Positions 17,742 to 25,601 of a stretch of 38,725 nucleotides of DNA are shown one piece after another. The first letter of the stretch is position 1; each line of letters begins with the position of its first letter. A program made the translations under genes and the position numbers. Where the stretch lies: contig JACQAZ010000008.1 of assembly GCA_016194705.1 (NCBI GenBank), positions 1 to 38,725 of the forward strand, in the 5' to 3' direction. Source of the stretch: Elusimicrobiota bacterium. GTDB lineage: Bacteria > Elusimicrobiota > Elusimicrobia > UBA1565 > UBA9628. Under the pieces are notes generated by a model, which was not told the origin of the DNA, did not search any database, and worked only from the letters and a program-made list of their open reading frames with translations.

Positions 17742-19417
17742 GCGAGAAAGTCCTCATCGTGACCGGGAGCCTCGTCTCTCAGCGCGAGTCGTCCGCCTGG
17801 CACGCCCTGCGCAAGCTCGCCCTGCAGTGGCGCGGCTCTCAGGCCCCTTGGCTCGACCTCAAGGTCAAGGCGCTCGTGGCCGAGCCCGCGCTCTCGGCCG
17901 CGCTCGAGCGCCGGCGGCTGGGCTCGGGATCCGCGGACGCGGCAGTCAGGCGTTATTTTTCAGTGGGCGCGCCCGCCGCGCTGCCGGAGCTCACCGAGGT
18001 CGTGCTGGCGACCGCTCTTCGGGACCTCGGGATGCCGCATGAATGCGCCACTTACGAGGAGCTCTTCGCGCGGCCGCGCCTGCGCGAGCGGCTGCTCTCC
18101 GAGACGACCTGCGTCTTCGCCTCGACGACCCTGCTGCACGACTTGAGCGAGGTCGAGCCCATCGTCGCCTTGCTCAAGCGGCCGCACAACCGCGTCGTGC
18201 TCGGCGGCGCGCTGACCGGCGTGCTCGCGCGCGACTGGGACGGCGCGCCGGGGCTCGACGCGCTGGCGGTCGGCTACGGCGAGCTCCTCGCGCGGCCGCT
18301 CGTCGACTGGATGAGGGGCGGGTACCATGAGATCGAGCCGGGCCCCGGCGGCCGGTTGGAAAAGCGCGGCTTGCTCCAGGTGCTTTTCAGCGGAACGCCG
18401 AATTCCCGCGACCTCGATTTCCTGCCGACCCCAGACTGGTCCTTGGCGCGCGGCGGCTGCCCGGCGTTGGTCTCCTACGAGAGCGTGCGCGGTTGCCCCT
18501 ACCGCTGCGCGTTCTGCAATTACCCCTACCTTTTCGACGACACGCAGTTCCGCTTCAAGAGCGCGCGCCGCATCGCCGACGACTGGCAGGGCTACGCCGA
18601 GCGGCTCGGCGTGACGCATGTCTCCTGTCTCGATTCCCTCTTCACGATGCCCCGCCCGCGCCTGCGCGAGCTCTGCCGCCTGCTCATCGAGCGCGGCGTC
18701 CCCGTGCGCTGGATCTGCTACGCGCGCGCCGACGACCTCGCCGACGACTCCCTGATCGCAATGATGCGCGAGGCCGGCTGCGTCCAGGTCCACGTCGGCG
18801 TCGAGTCGGGCGATCAAACGATGCTCGACAACATGAACAAGGACTGCTCGGTCGAGAGCAATCGCAAAGCCCTGCTCAACTGCCGAAAATTCGGCGTCGC
18901 GAGCCTGGCCACCGTGGTCGTCGGCTTTCCGGGGGAGACTCCGCAAAGCCTCGAGGCGACCTACGACCTGCTGGCGGCGGCGCCCCCGGATTTTCATTTC
19001 ACGGCGACCTTCAGCACGCGCGTGGCTGATGTTCCCGTGCTCTCGGCCCAAAGCCGCGCCCGCTTCGGCCTCAAGGCCATGGGCGGACTGCGCAGCGTGG
19101 CTCCCTACTGGTCCCACGACTCGATGGACTGCGCCGAAGCCGCGGCGAAGGCCCGCGAGCTCGACCGGCGTTTGGCGGTTGATAAAATCTCGCTCAACGC
19201 CGCGGCGTTCTATCCCGGGATACTCGGCTACGAGCCCGCCCTGCGCGAGCCCTTGCTCGACTTCCAGAGGCGCTCGCTCTCTCGCCCCGTCGGGAGAGGC
19301 GCCTTCGACATGCTGCACCGCTTCATCGACGCCCGGCTGCGCCGCGACCTCGCGGCCTGGCTGGCTCAGGAGGAGAATCGTGAACGCGCCGTCCTATCCG
19401 ATCCCGTCGCGGCTTAA
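17738..19417 (+). CDS. radical SAM protein with B12-binding-like N-terminus
   Basis: 559 residues. The radical SAM core starts with RGCPYRCAFCNYP (Cys253, Cys257, Cys260, binding the 4Fe-4S cluster), followed by VGVESGDQTMLDNMNKD and VVVGFPGETPQS, as in class B/Elp3-like radical SAM proteins. The first 240 residues have alternating strands and helices (VVLGGALTGVLARDWDGAPG, then ALAVGYGE) like a cobalamin-binding Rossmann domain, but I see no D-x-H-x-x-G base-off histidine motif. It may therefore bind B12 base-on or not at all. Start GTG 17738 overlaps the AurF-like stop; the 3' end overlaps the desaturase start by 38 bp. Candidate reactions include methylation or radical ring formation. The target is unknown. 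Confidence 0.88.
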   Translation: MSEKVLIVTGSLVSQRESSAWHALRKLALQWRGSQAPWLDLKVKALVAEPALSAALERRRLGSGSADAAVRRYFSVGAPAALPELTEVVLATALRDLGMPHECATYEELFARPRLRERLLSETTCVFASTTLLHDLSEVEPIVALLKRPHNRVVLGGALTGVLARDWDGAPGLDALAVGYGELLARPLVDWMRGGYHEIEPGPGGRLEKRGLLQVLFSGTPNSRDLDFLPTPDWSLARGGCPALVSYESVRGCPYRCAFCNYPYLFDDTQFRFKSARRIADDWQGYAERLGVTHVSCLDSLFTMPRPRLRELCRLLIERGVPVRWICYARADDLADDSLIAMMREAGCVQVHVGVESGDQTMLDNMNKDCSVESNRKALLNCRKFGVASLATVVVGFPGETPQSLEATYDLLAAAPPDFHFTATFSTRVADVPVLSAQSRARFGLKAMGGLRSVAPYWSHDSMDCAEAAAKARELDRRLAVDKISLNAAAFYPGILGYEPALREPLLDFQRRSLSRPVGRGAFDMLHRFIDARLRRDLAAWLAQEENRERAVLSDPVAA

Positions 19418-20303
19418 CCTCGCCATCGCGGCGCTGCAGCTGGCGCTGCTGCTGGTCTTGCTGCGCGCCGCGGCCTTCTATTCGGGCTGGGCGCTCGCCG
19501 GCCTGTGCCTCGCCTACGCCTTCTTGATGAACTCAGGCTACGCGATGCTCCACGAGGCCGAGCACAACACCCTCCACGAGAATCCCATCGTCAACGACGC
19601 GGTCGGCTCCGTGCTCGCCTTGTTTTTCCCCGCGCCCTTCCATTTGATCCGCCAGGGGCATCTGGGCCACCACATGCGCAACCGTTCCGACGACGAGGCC
19701 TTCGACTATTACTTCGAAGGCGAGAACCCGGTCTGGAAGCACCTCCAGCTCTACGGGACTTTGACCGGCCTGTTTTGGCTGGTCATTTTCTTCTCGAATA
19801 TTTTGGCCCTGATCTCGCCGCGCATGCTCAAGCCTAAATACGGCGCCTTCGACCGGCCGACCCAGGCCCTGCTCGAGTCGCTCAATCCGAGGTATCTGCG
19901 CTTCATCCGCCTCGAGGCCTTCGCGATCTTCCTCCTGCACGGCTCGGTCCTCTACTTCTGGAAGGTCCCGCCGCAGCGCTGGGCGCTGCTGCTGTTCTCG
20001 TTCGGCTTTCTGTGGTCGGCCCTGCAGTACGCGCACCACTACGGCACCGTGCGCGACGTGCGCAAGGGCGCCATGAATCTGCGCAGCCTCGGGCCCATCG
20101 ACTGGCTGCTGCTCAACCACAATTGGCACCTCAACCATCACATGAACCCGACCGTTCCGTGGCTCTACCTGCGGGGCCTCTACGCCGGGCCCGACTTCGA
20201 GCCGCGCGGAGGCTTGCTCAGCGCGTACTTCCGGATGTGGCGCGGACCGAGCTTCACGACGGACCGCGTCCAAAACCTCTATGCCGGCCGCGTCATCAGA
20301 TAA
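19380..20303 (+). CDS. membrane fatty-acid desaturase-like diiron protein
   Basis: 307 residues with three histidine boxes of the integral-membrane desaturase/hydroxylase family: HEAEHNTLH (His58, His62, His66), GHLGHH (His94, His97, His98) and NHNWHLNHH (His247, His250, His253, His254), plus HH near residue 220. Several hydrophobic helices lie between them. Start GTG 19380 has a strong CAGGAGGAG site 6-12 bases upstream, inside the end of the radical SAM gene. The family inserts double bonds or hydroxyls in acyl chains or carotenoids at the membrane. With the acyltransferase and PAP2 genes downstream this suggests a lipid-like product. Confidence 0.9.
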   Translation: MNAPSYPIPSRLNLAIAALQLALLLVLLRAAAFYSGWALAGLCLAYAFLMNSGYAMLHEAEHNTLHENPIVNDAVGSVLALFFPAPFHLIRQGHLGHHMRNRSDDEAFDYYFEGENPVWKHLQLYGTLTGLFWLVIFFSNILALISPRMLKPKYGAFDRPTQALLESLNPRYLRFIRLEAFAIFLLHGSVLYFWKVPPQRWALLLFSFGFLWSALQYAHHYGTVRDVRKGAMNLRSLGPIDWLLLNHNWHLNHHMNPTVPWLYLRGLYAGPDFEPRGGLLSAYFRMWRGPSFTTDRVQNLYAGRVIR

Positions 20304-20964
20304 CGAGCCCGCCGTCGTCGATCTCACCAGGAGCCAGCAGCTCCTGGTCGTCGCGCTCAACTACATCCCCTTCCTCGAGGCCGTGAGCGCGGCCGCGATC
20401 CTGGCTTTTTCCTCCGGGACCTTGCCTTGCCGCGCGCTCGAGTCGATCTTGTTCCTCTATCTCGTTCCGCCGCTCTCGACCCGGATTCTCTTCGCGGTCT
20501 TCGGCCGTCCCGAGGGCCGCATCCCGGCCGGCGAACGCGCCTTCTTCGTCTGGTGGGCGTCTCTGCAGCTCCAGATCGTGTTTTGCCGCTTTCCGGGCCT
20601 CGAGGAGGGGCTGCGCCTGCTGCCGGGCGTCTACTCGGTCTGGCTGAGGCTTTGGGGCTCGCGGATCGGGCGCCTGACCTATTGGTCGCCCGGCACCGCC
20701 GTGCTCGACCGTTCCTATTTGAACATCGGCGACGACGTGACCTTCGGCGCGGGCGTGAGATTGAACGGCCACGTTCTGGCCAAGAACGAGCGCGGGCGCG
20801 TCGAGCTGCTGCTGGCTCCCATCATCATCGGCGACCGGGCCAGCGTGGGAGGCTACTCGCTGCTGACTTCTGGGACCGAGGTCGCCGCCGACGAGGCGAC
20901 CAAGGCGACCTTGCTGTCGCCTCCATTTTCCGTATGGAAGGACGGGCACCGAGTCCGCAAGTGA
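20281..20964 (+). CDS. left-handed beta-helix (hexapeptide) acyltransferase, membrane-anchored
   Basis: 227 residues. The N-terminal half has two or three hydrophobic segments (LLVVALNYIPFLEAVSAAAI, then SILFLYLVPPLSTRILFAVF). The C-terminal half shows irregular hexapeptide-repeat strands (YLNIGDDVTFGAGVRLNGHV, then IIIGDRASVGGYSLLTSGTE) of the LbetaH acetyltransferase fold. A catalytic His could be His in LNGHV. Start ATG 20281 overlaps the desaturase by 23 bp; the stop overlaps the PAP2 start. It could O- or N-acylate the pathway product at the membrane. The acyl donor is unknown. Confidence 0.8.
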   Translation: MPAASSDNEPAVVDLTRSQQLLVVALNYIPFLEAVSAAAILAFSSGTLPCRALESILFLYLVPPLSTRILFAVFGRPEGRIPAGERAFFVWWASLQLQIVFCRFPGLEEGLRLLPGVYSVWLRLWGSRIGRLTYWSPGTAVLDRSYLNIGDDVTFGAGVRLNGHVLAKNERGRVELLLAPIIIGDRASVGGYSLLTSGTEVAADEATKATLLSPPFSVWKDGHRVRK

Positions 20965-21611
20965 ACCTCGCGCGAAGGCTGAGCGCGCTGTGGCCCTGGA
21001 AGCTGGCCCTGACGCTCGCGCTCAATGTCTGGGTCTGCGTCCCCTACTTCTGGCTCCAGCGCCGCGTATTCTTTCCGGTGACCCCGATGCCGGTCTCCCG
21101 GCTCGACGCCCTGATCCCATTCTCGGCCTGGACGGTCTGGCTCTACCAGTCTCTCTACCTGCTGACCCCGGTCGGCCCATGGCTTTCCGAAGAGCGCGAG
21201 CCTCTGCTGCGCTACGCTTTCGGGCTCGCCGGCATCTCGCTTCTGTGCGACGCCTTCTTCCTTTTCTTTCCGACGAGCGTGCTGCTTCGTCCGGACCCGG
21301 CCGGTCTCGACGCCCTGTACCGCCTGCTCGTGCGCATGGACGCGCCGCTCAACGCCTTCCCGTCTTTGCACGCCGCCTTGGCGGTCTACTCCGCGCTGTG
21401 CTGCCGGGCTCTCGTGCGCGGCGGCAGGGATTCGGGAGCCTGGAAATTCCTCCCCTTGACATGGAGTGGATTCATCATCTATGCTACATTGGCGACCAAG
21501 CAGCACGTTGTCATTGACGCCATTGGCGGGACCGCCCTCGGGGCGGTGGGTTACTGGGCGGCTTTTGTTTGGTCCGCGGAGCGCAGCGTACGGCCGGCCG
21601 AAGCCGTTTAA
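20961..21611 (+). CDS. PAP2/Aur1-like membrane phosphatase or phosphotransferase
   Basis: 216 residues with about six hydrophobic segments. The active-site pattern is that of the PAP2-like Aur1/inositol-phosphorylceramide-synthase branch: FFPTSVLLRP, then NAFPSLHAALA with the nucleophile-assisting His, and KQHVVIDAIGG with the second His and Asp. The classic first PAP2 motif K-x6-R-P is replaced by the FPT...RP form. Such proteins hydrolyse or transfer lipid phosphates. Start GTG 20961 overlaps the upstream stop in GTGA. As last gene of the coupled run it might supply or remove a phosphate head group. A sigma70-type promoter for the next gene lies inside its 3' half. Confidence 0.87.
   Translation: MNLARRLSALWPWKLALTLALNVWVCVPYFWLQRRVFFPVTPMPVSRLDALIPFSAWTVWLYQSLYLLTPVGPWLSEEREPLLRYAFGLAGISLLCDAFFLFFPTSVLLRPDPAGLDALYRLLVRMDAPLNAFPSLHAALAVYSALCCRALVRGGRDSGAWKFLPLTWSGFIIYATLATKQHVVIDAIGGTALGAVGYWAAFVWSAERSVRPAEAV
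21456..21485 (+). promoter_or_regulatory. internal sigma70-like promoter for the NTF2-like gene
   Basis: Consensus TTGACA at 21456-21461, an 18 bp spacer, then TATGCT at 21480-21485 inside the PAP2 gene. This would give a leader of about 130 bases ahead of ATG 21625, which has a strong AAAGGAGA site. Confidence 0.55.
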
Positions 21612-21624
21612 AAGGAGACAAACC

Positions 21625-22206
21625 ATGAAACTGGACACCGCGAAGAAGGGGTTCAAGGCCGGAGTCGCGCTGGCGGCCGTGCTGGTCGCCGCAGTGAGCT
21701 TTTACGCGTACGCCAACGTCAATCACGACGCCGACCGCAAGGCGCTGCTCTCGATCAAGGACGCCTACGAGAACGCGCTCAACGGCGACGACCTCGGCAA
21801 GCTGACGCCGCATCTCGACGCGGATTTTTCCGGCGTCATGGCCACGGGGGCCGAGATCAAGAGTTCCAAGGAATGGCAGGCGCATTGGAACCAGGTCAAG
21901 GGCTTGATCGGCTACGGCCACGGCGGCAAGTACCACGTGACCGTGCATCCGACCGCGGGGGCGAGCATGTTCGTCTCCGACGTCGCGGTCTCCTTCGGCT
22001 CGACCGACGAGTCGGTGACGACCGCCAAGGACAACAAGGAGTACAACTTCCACAGCAGCTGGGTGGCCGTCAGCCGCAACCGCGGCGGCACCTGGAAGCT
22101 CGCCAGCGTCCACACCTCGATCCTGAACCCGGAGAATATTTTCTCCAAGACCCAGCTCGAGGAAGTGGCCAAGCTGGTCGCAGAGCTCAAGAAGAAGAAC
22201 CCGTAA
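21625..22206 (+). CDS. exported SnoaL/DUF4440-like (NTF2-fold) protein
   Basis: 193 residues with a signal anchor or signal peptide (residues 10-30, AGVALAAVLVAAVSFYAYAN) and then an NTF2-like cone domain: DRKALLSIKDAYENALNGDD at the start, a central beta region (GKYHVTVHPTAGASMFVSDV) and WVAVSRNRGGTWKLASVHTS at the end, as in DUF4440/SnoaL-like proteins. Catalytic residues cannot be assigned. Start ATG 21625 has an AAAGGAGA ribosome binding site, the strongest in the region, and probably its own promoter, so expression may exceed that of the operon upstream. The C-terminus is Lys-rich. Confidence 0.8.
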   Translation: MKLDTAKKGFKAGVALAAVLVAAVSFYAYANVNHDADRKALLSIKDAYENALNGDDLGKLTPHLDADFSGVMATGAEIKSSKEWQAHWNQVKGLIGYGHGGKYHVTVHPTAGASMFVSDVAVSFGSTDESVTTAKDNKEYNFHSSWVAVSRNRGGTWKLASVHTSILNPENIFSKTQLEEVAKLVAELKKKNP

Positions 22207-22240
22207 GGCGGGCCGTTCCACCGCCGTTCTTCTAAGGGAG

Positions 22241-22277
22241 GGCGCCGCCCCGATAATGGTATCATCGGGACGGCGCC
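22241..22277. promoter_or_regulatory. 14-bp imperfect dyad enclosing the -10 of the second Rieske gene
   Basis: Arms 22241-22254 and 22264-22277 are complementary at 13 of 14 positions (GGCGCCGCCCCGAT against ATCGGGACGGCGCC), with a 9-base centre. The centre and right arm contain TGG TATCAT (22257-22265), an extended -10. Five T bases follow at 22284-22288. It may be an operator, an intrinsic terminator for the NTF2-like gene, or both. Confidence 0.55.
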
Positions 22278-22288
22278 TTCCGATTTTT

Positions 22289-23239
22289 ATGGCCGTCTTC
22301 AACAATCCCGAAGTCGTCGCTCAAGGCTGGTACTTGGCCGCCCTCTCCAAGGAGGTCGGCCGCGGCCGCGCCGTCTCGCGGACCTTGCTCGACCGCAAGC
22401 TCGCCGTCTACCGAGGCGACGATGGGATAGCGCGAGTCCTCGAGGGACGCTGCGCGCACTTGGGAGCCGACCTCGGGCGCGGCTGCGTCGTCGGCGAGAC
22501 GCTGCGCTGCGAGTTCCACCATTGGCGCTACGGCCCAGACGGCCGCTGCGCGCAGATTCCGGGCCAGACCGAGATTCCGGCCTTCGCGCGCGTATTCGCC
22601 TATCCGGCGCGCGAGGAACACGGGGGCGTCTGGTTCTTCAATGGACCCCAACCGCTGTTCGACCTCCCCGGTTTTCCCGGTCTGCGCGCCGTCGCGCTCA
22701 AGCCGCAGACCCTGCGCTGCCACCCGCACGTCGTCGCCTGCAACGGCCTCGACGTGCAGCACTTCAAGACCGTGCATGGCTTCGAGTTCTCGCAGCCGCC
22801 CGAGCTCTCCGAGCCCGGAGCTCGCAGCGTGCGCCTCTCGCTGCGCATCAGGCTCTCCGGCAAAAGCGCCTCCGAGCGCGCCCTGCGCCTCGTGACCGGA
22901 CCTGAGCTCTCGGCGGACTTCACGACGTACGGCGGCAATCTCGCCACGATCGACGGCCGCGCCGGACGCTTCCCCGTCCGCGTCCTGTTCTCCCACCGGC
23001 CCCTGCCGGGAGGCGGCAGCGCCAGCCGGACTTTCCTGTTCTTCGAGAAGCGCTCGCCGGCGGCCGAGGCCGCCTCGCGGCTCGTGCTGGGCTACATCCT
23101 GGCCGGCGACAGGCCGATGTTCGACGCGCTTGAGTTCCGCGCCCGGCCCACGCCGGAGGACGCGCCGCTGGCCGCCTTCATCCGCCAGGTCAACAAGCTC
23201 CCGGTCTTCGCCCCGCCGTCAAACGCGGAGCCCGCTTAA
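22289..23239 (+). CDS. Rieske non-heme iron oxygenase (second of two)
   Basis: 316 residues. The Rieske cluster ligands are Cys55, His57, Cys74 and His77 (CAHLG and CEFHHW). The mononuclear iron site is NGLDVQHFKTVHG with Asp155, His158 and His163. The protein is shorter than most alpha subunits and its C-terminal half is divergent from the first Rieske protein. Start ATG 22289 follows a promoter-like -10 at 22260-22265. No clear Shine-Dalgarno sequence is visible. It is followed after 5 bp by the flavin monooxygenase gene, so the two form a small oxidative unit. Substrate and electron donor are unknown. Confidence 0.9.
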   Translation: MAVFNNPEVVAQGWYLAALSKEVGRGRAVSRTLLDRKLAVYRGDDGIARVLEGRCAHLGADLGRGCVVGETLRCEFHHWRYGPDGRCAQIPGQTEIPAFARVFAYPAREEHGGVWFFNGPQPLFDLPGFPGLRAVALKPQTLRCHPHVVACNGLDVQHFKTVHGFEFSQPPELSEPGARSVRLSLRIRLSGKSASERALRLVTGPELSADFTTYGGNLATIDGRAGRFPVRVLFSHRPLPGGGSASRTFLFFEKRSPAAEAASRLVLGYILAGDRPMFDALEFRARPTPEDAPLAAFIRQVNKLPVFAPPSNAEPA

Positions 23240-23244
23240 GGGCG

Positions 23245-24729
23245 ATGGACCGCCCGATTTCCGAACGCTTCGACATCTTGATCGTCGGCGCGGGTCTTTC
23301 CGGGATCGACGCGGCCTATCACATCCAGTCGAAATGCCCGGACAAAAGCTTCGCTATCCTCGAAAGCCGCGGCGCCCTGGGCGGCACGTGGGACCTGTTC
23401 CGCTACCCGGGGGTGCGTTCCGATTCCGACATGCACACCCTCGGCTATCCGTTCCGGCCGTGGCGGGAGAAAAAGGCCATCGCCGGCGGCGCGGCCATTC
23501 TCGACTACCTTCGGGACACGGCCCGCGAGTACGGCATCGACCGCAAGATCCGTTTCGGCCACCGTGTCACGCGCGCCTCGTGGTCCTCGGCGGAGGCCCT
23601 TTGGATCGTCGACGCGACGGGGCCGGATGGCAGCGACGTCCGTTTCTCCTGCCGGTTTCTCTACATGTGCAGCGGCTACTACGATTACGACGAGGGCTAC
23701 ATGCCGGGCTGGCCTGGCATGGACCGCTTCCGCGGCCGCGTCGTGCATCCCCAGAAGTGGCCCGAGGATCTCGACTGCCGAGGCAAGAGGATCGTCGTCA
23801 TCGGCAGCGGCGCCACCGCGGTGACCTTGGTACCGGCTCTGGCCAAGGAGGCCGCGCACGTGACCATGCTGCAGCGCTCGCCGACCTACATCGTCTCGAT
23901 CCCCTCCGAGGACAGGGCCGCCGAGCTCCTGCGCCGTTTGCTGCCGGAAGGGCTCGCCCTCAAGGTCGTCCGCTGGAAGAACGTGCTGCTGGGCATGGTC
24001 TACTACAATCTCGCGAGGCTCAAGCCCGCTCAAACAAAGAAAAAGATCATGGAGCTCGTGCGCCGCGAGCTCGGAGCCGGCTACGACGTGGAGAAGCACT
24101 TCTCGCCGCGCTACGCTCCGTGGGACCAGCGCCTCTGCTTGGTCCCAGACTCCGATCTCTTCGCGGCCATCCGGTCGGGCCGCGCGTCGATCGTCACCGA
24201 CGAGATCGAGACCTTCACGGAGGAGGGCCTGCGCCTGCGTTCGGGAGCCCAGTGCCCGGCCGACGTCATCGTGACGGCGACCGGCCTCAAGGTCAAGATG
24301 CTGGGCGGGATGCGCGTGTCGGTCGACGGCGCCGTCCCCGAGCTTTCGCGGGCGCTCAGCTACAAGGGGATCATGTACAGCGACATCCCGAACCTCGCCA
24401 GCGCTTTCGGCTACACCAACGCCTCGTGGACGCTGAAATCCGACCTAACGGCCGAATACGTCTGCCGCCTGCTGCGTCACATGGACGCGCGGGGCTACGA
24501 CTTCTGCACGCCGCGCCGGCGCGATCCCTCCGTGGCCGAGAGGCCCCTGGTCGACTTCACCTCGGGCTATTTTCAGCGCGCCAACGCGAGCCTTCCCAAA
24601 CAGGGGTCCAGGAAGCCCTGGAGGCTCTACCAGAACTACGCTCTCGACATGCTCGCGCTGCGGTTCGGCGCGGTCGAGGACGGCTCATTGGAGTTCGCGC
24701 GCCTGCCTCGACCGAAGCAGCCGCGCTAG
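23245..24729 (+). CDS. EthA-like class B flavin monooxygenase (Baeyer-Villiger type)
   Basis: 494 residues. The FAD motif VGAGLSGIDAAYHI (residues 14-27) is followed by GGTWDLFRYPGVRSDSDMHT, the signature stretch of EthA-like monooxygenases. The Baeyer-Villiger fingerprint is FRGRVVHPQKWP (residues 162-173) and the NADPH motif is VIGSGATAVTLVP (residues 185-197). Family members insert oxygen into ketones or oxidise sulfur or nitrogen. The gene follows the second Rieske gene by 5 bp. It ends in CTAG shared with the stop of the convergent small gene. A Baeyer-Villiger versus N-/S-oxidation activity cannot be decided from sequence. Confidence 0.93.
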   Translation: MDRPISERFDILIVGAGLSGIDAAYHIQSKCPDKSFAILESRGALGGTWDLFRYPGVRSDSDMHTLGYPFRPWREKKAIAGGAAILDYLRDTAREYGIDRKIRFGHRVTRASWSSAEALWIVDATGPDGSDVRFSCRFLYMCSGYYDYDEGYMPGWPGMDRFRGRVVHPQKWPEDLDCRGKRIVVIGSGATAVTLVPALAKEAAHVTMLQRSPTYIVSIPSEDRAAELLRRLLPEGLALKVVRWKNVLLGMVYYNLARLKPAQTKKKIMELVRRELGAGYDVEKHFSPRYAPWDQRLCLVPDSDLFAAIRSGRASIVTDEIETFTEEGLRLRSGAQCPADVIVTATGLKVKMLGGMRVSVDGAVPELSRALSYKGIMYSDIPNLASAFGYTNASWTLKSDLTAEYVCRLLRHMDARGYDFCTPRRRDPSVAERPLVDFTSGYFQRANASLPKQGSRKPWRLYQNYALDMLALRFGAVEDGSLEFARLPRPKQPR

Positions 24730-25196
24730 CTCGGCAGACGCTCGGCGGCGTTCAAGATGTCGTCGAGCTCGTCAAGCCAAGGGCGGCGGTAGGCCCGCGC
24801 GCGGTCGACGAACCACTCGTGGAACGCCGTCAGCTCGTTGATGAGCGCTTCGGCGAACTCCGGAGCGGCCCGCGGCGAGAGCCGGAACAGCGCCTGTTCT
24901 TTGGCGAGCATCGCCTTCTTCCTGACCCGGTACTCCGCGAAGAACTCCACGGGCATGTCCAGGGCGAAGCCGTGGGCCTCTTGTTCGAGCAACGCGGCCT
25001 CATGGCAAAGGTCGCTGAGACGGAGCAGGATGCGCCTGCGGGCGGGACCGCGAGGCGAAGCCCGGAGCGCGCGCACGAGCAGCCGGGCGCTTTTCTCCCA
25101 GCTGTACGAGCGCCCTGATTGGCACCGGAGTTGGCAATAGAACTGCCAGCCGCGGGAACGCTCGAGGAGAGCCGATCTCTGAGTGGGGACGGACAT
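24726..25196 (-). CDS. small helical protein of unknown function
   Basis: 156 residues, not recognised. Mostly alpha-helical and charged (LLERSRGWQFYCQLRCQSGR, later EYRVRKKAMLAKEQALFRLS), no signal peptide, with Cys in the N-terminal third. ATG 25196 lies 5 bp after the stop of the upstream coiled-coil gene, so the two are probably cotranscribed. The stop codon shares CTAG with the plus-strand monooxygenase gene. It lies between the pathway genes and the IS91-type transposase and may be cargo or resident DNA; codon use does not settle this by eye. Confidence 0.6.
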   Translation of the reverse strand: MSVPTQRSALLERSRGWQFYCQLRCQSGRSYSWEKSARLLVRALRASPRGPARRRILLRLSDLCHEAALLEQEAHGFALDMPVEFFAEYRVRKKAMLAKEQALFRLSPRAAPEFAEALINELTAFHEWFVDRARAYRRPWLDELDDILNAAERLPS

Positions 25197-25201
25197 CGGA
25201 G

Positions 25202-25558
25202 CTATGCCGGCTTGTTCTCGAGGCGCGTGAGCCGGCGGTCGTGCTCATCGAGCCGGTTCTCATGCAGCTTGAAGGACTCGTCGGCCACTGTCCGCTCGTT
25301 TCTGGCGACCTCGATCACCAGGAGAAAGCCGTCGATTTTGTCGCAGACCAGCTTGAACATGGACGTGACGGCCGACTTCGTGGCCATGGTGTCCTTGACT
25401 TCGGACATCTCGTCCTTGAGCTTGGAGACTTCGACGGCGACGCGGCGGATAGCCGTCCTATTTTCGGCCGATTCTTTCTCCATTCGCCCGAGGCACTCGT
25501 TGATCTCGTTGAAGAACGGCTTGAGCGCGGTCACGATCTGCTTCATGTGTTCATCCAT
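25202..25558 (-). CDS. short coiled-coil protein of unknown function
   Basis: 118 residues, no recognised family. Heptad-like patterns run through most of it (NRTAIRRVAVEVSKLKDEMS, then HENRLDEHDRRLTRLENK), so an elongated dimeric or trimeric coiled coil is likely. ATG 25558 is chosen because a strong GGAGGAGGG site lies a few bases upstream; a longer frame to 25585 lacks one. It is transcribed divergently from the transposase, and the 13-bp inverted repeat lies in between. It resembles the small coiled-coil proteins often found near toxin or mobile genes, but no function can be given. Confidence 0.6.
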   Translation of the reverse strand: MDEHMKQIVTALKPFFNEINECLGRMEKESAENRTAIRRVAVEVSKLKDEMSEVKDTMATKSAVTSMFKLVCDKIDGFLLVIEVARNERTVADESFKLHENRLDEHDRRLTRLENKPA

Positions 25559-25583
25559 TATACCCTCCTCCGTTTTTGGCGGC

Positions 25584-25601
25584 AAGGGCCCAAAGGCCCT
25601 T
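25584..25601. repeat. 7-bp perfect hairpin near the IS left side
   Basis: AAGGGCC, loop CAAA, GGCCCTT. It abuts the left copy of the 13-bp inverted repeat and lies upstream of the coiled-coil gene on the minus strand. It may be part of the terminal structure of the element or of the divergent regulatory region. Confidence 0.5.

Noticed and set aside
17960..19318. 452-residue minus-strand frame under the radical SAM gene
   Set aside because: Shadow frame caused by high third-position GC; no domain or start signal.
8904..24729. Enediyne biosynthetic cluster
   Set aside because: UnbU- and UnbV-like parts are present but there is no enediyne polyketide synthase, thioesterase or other core gene.
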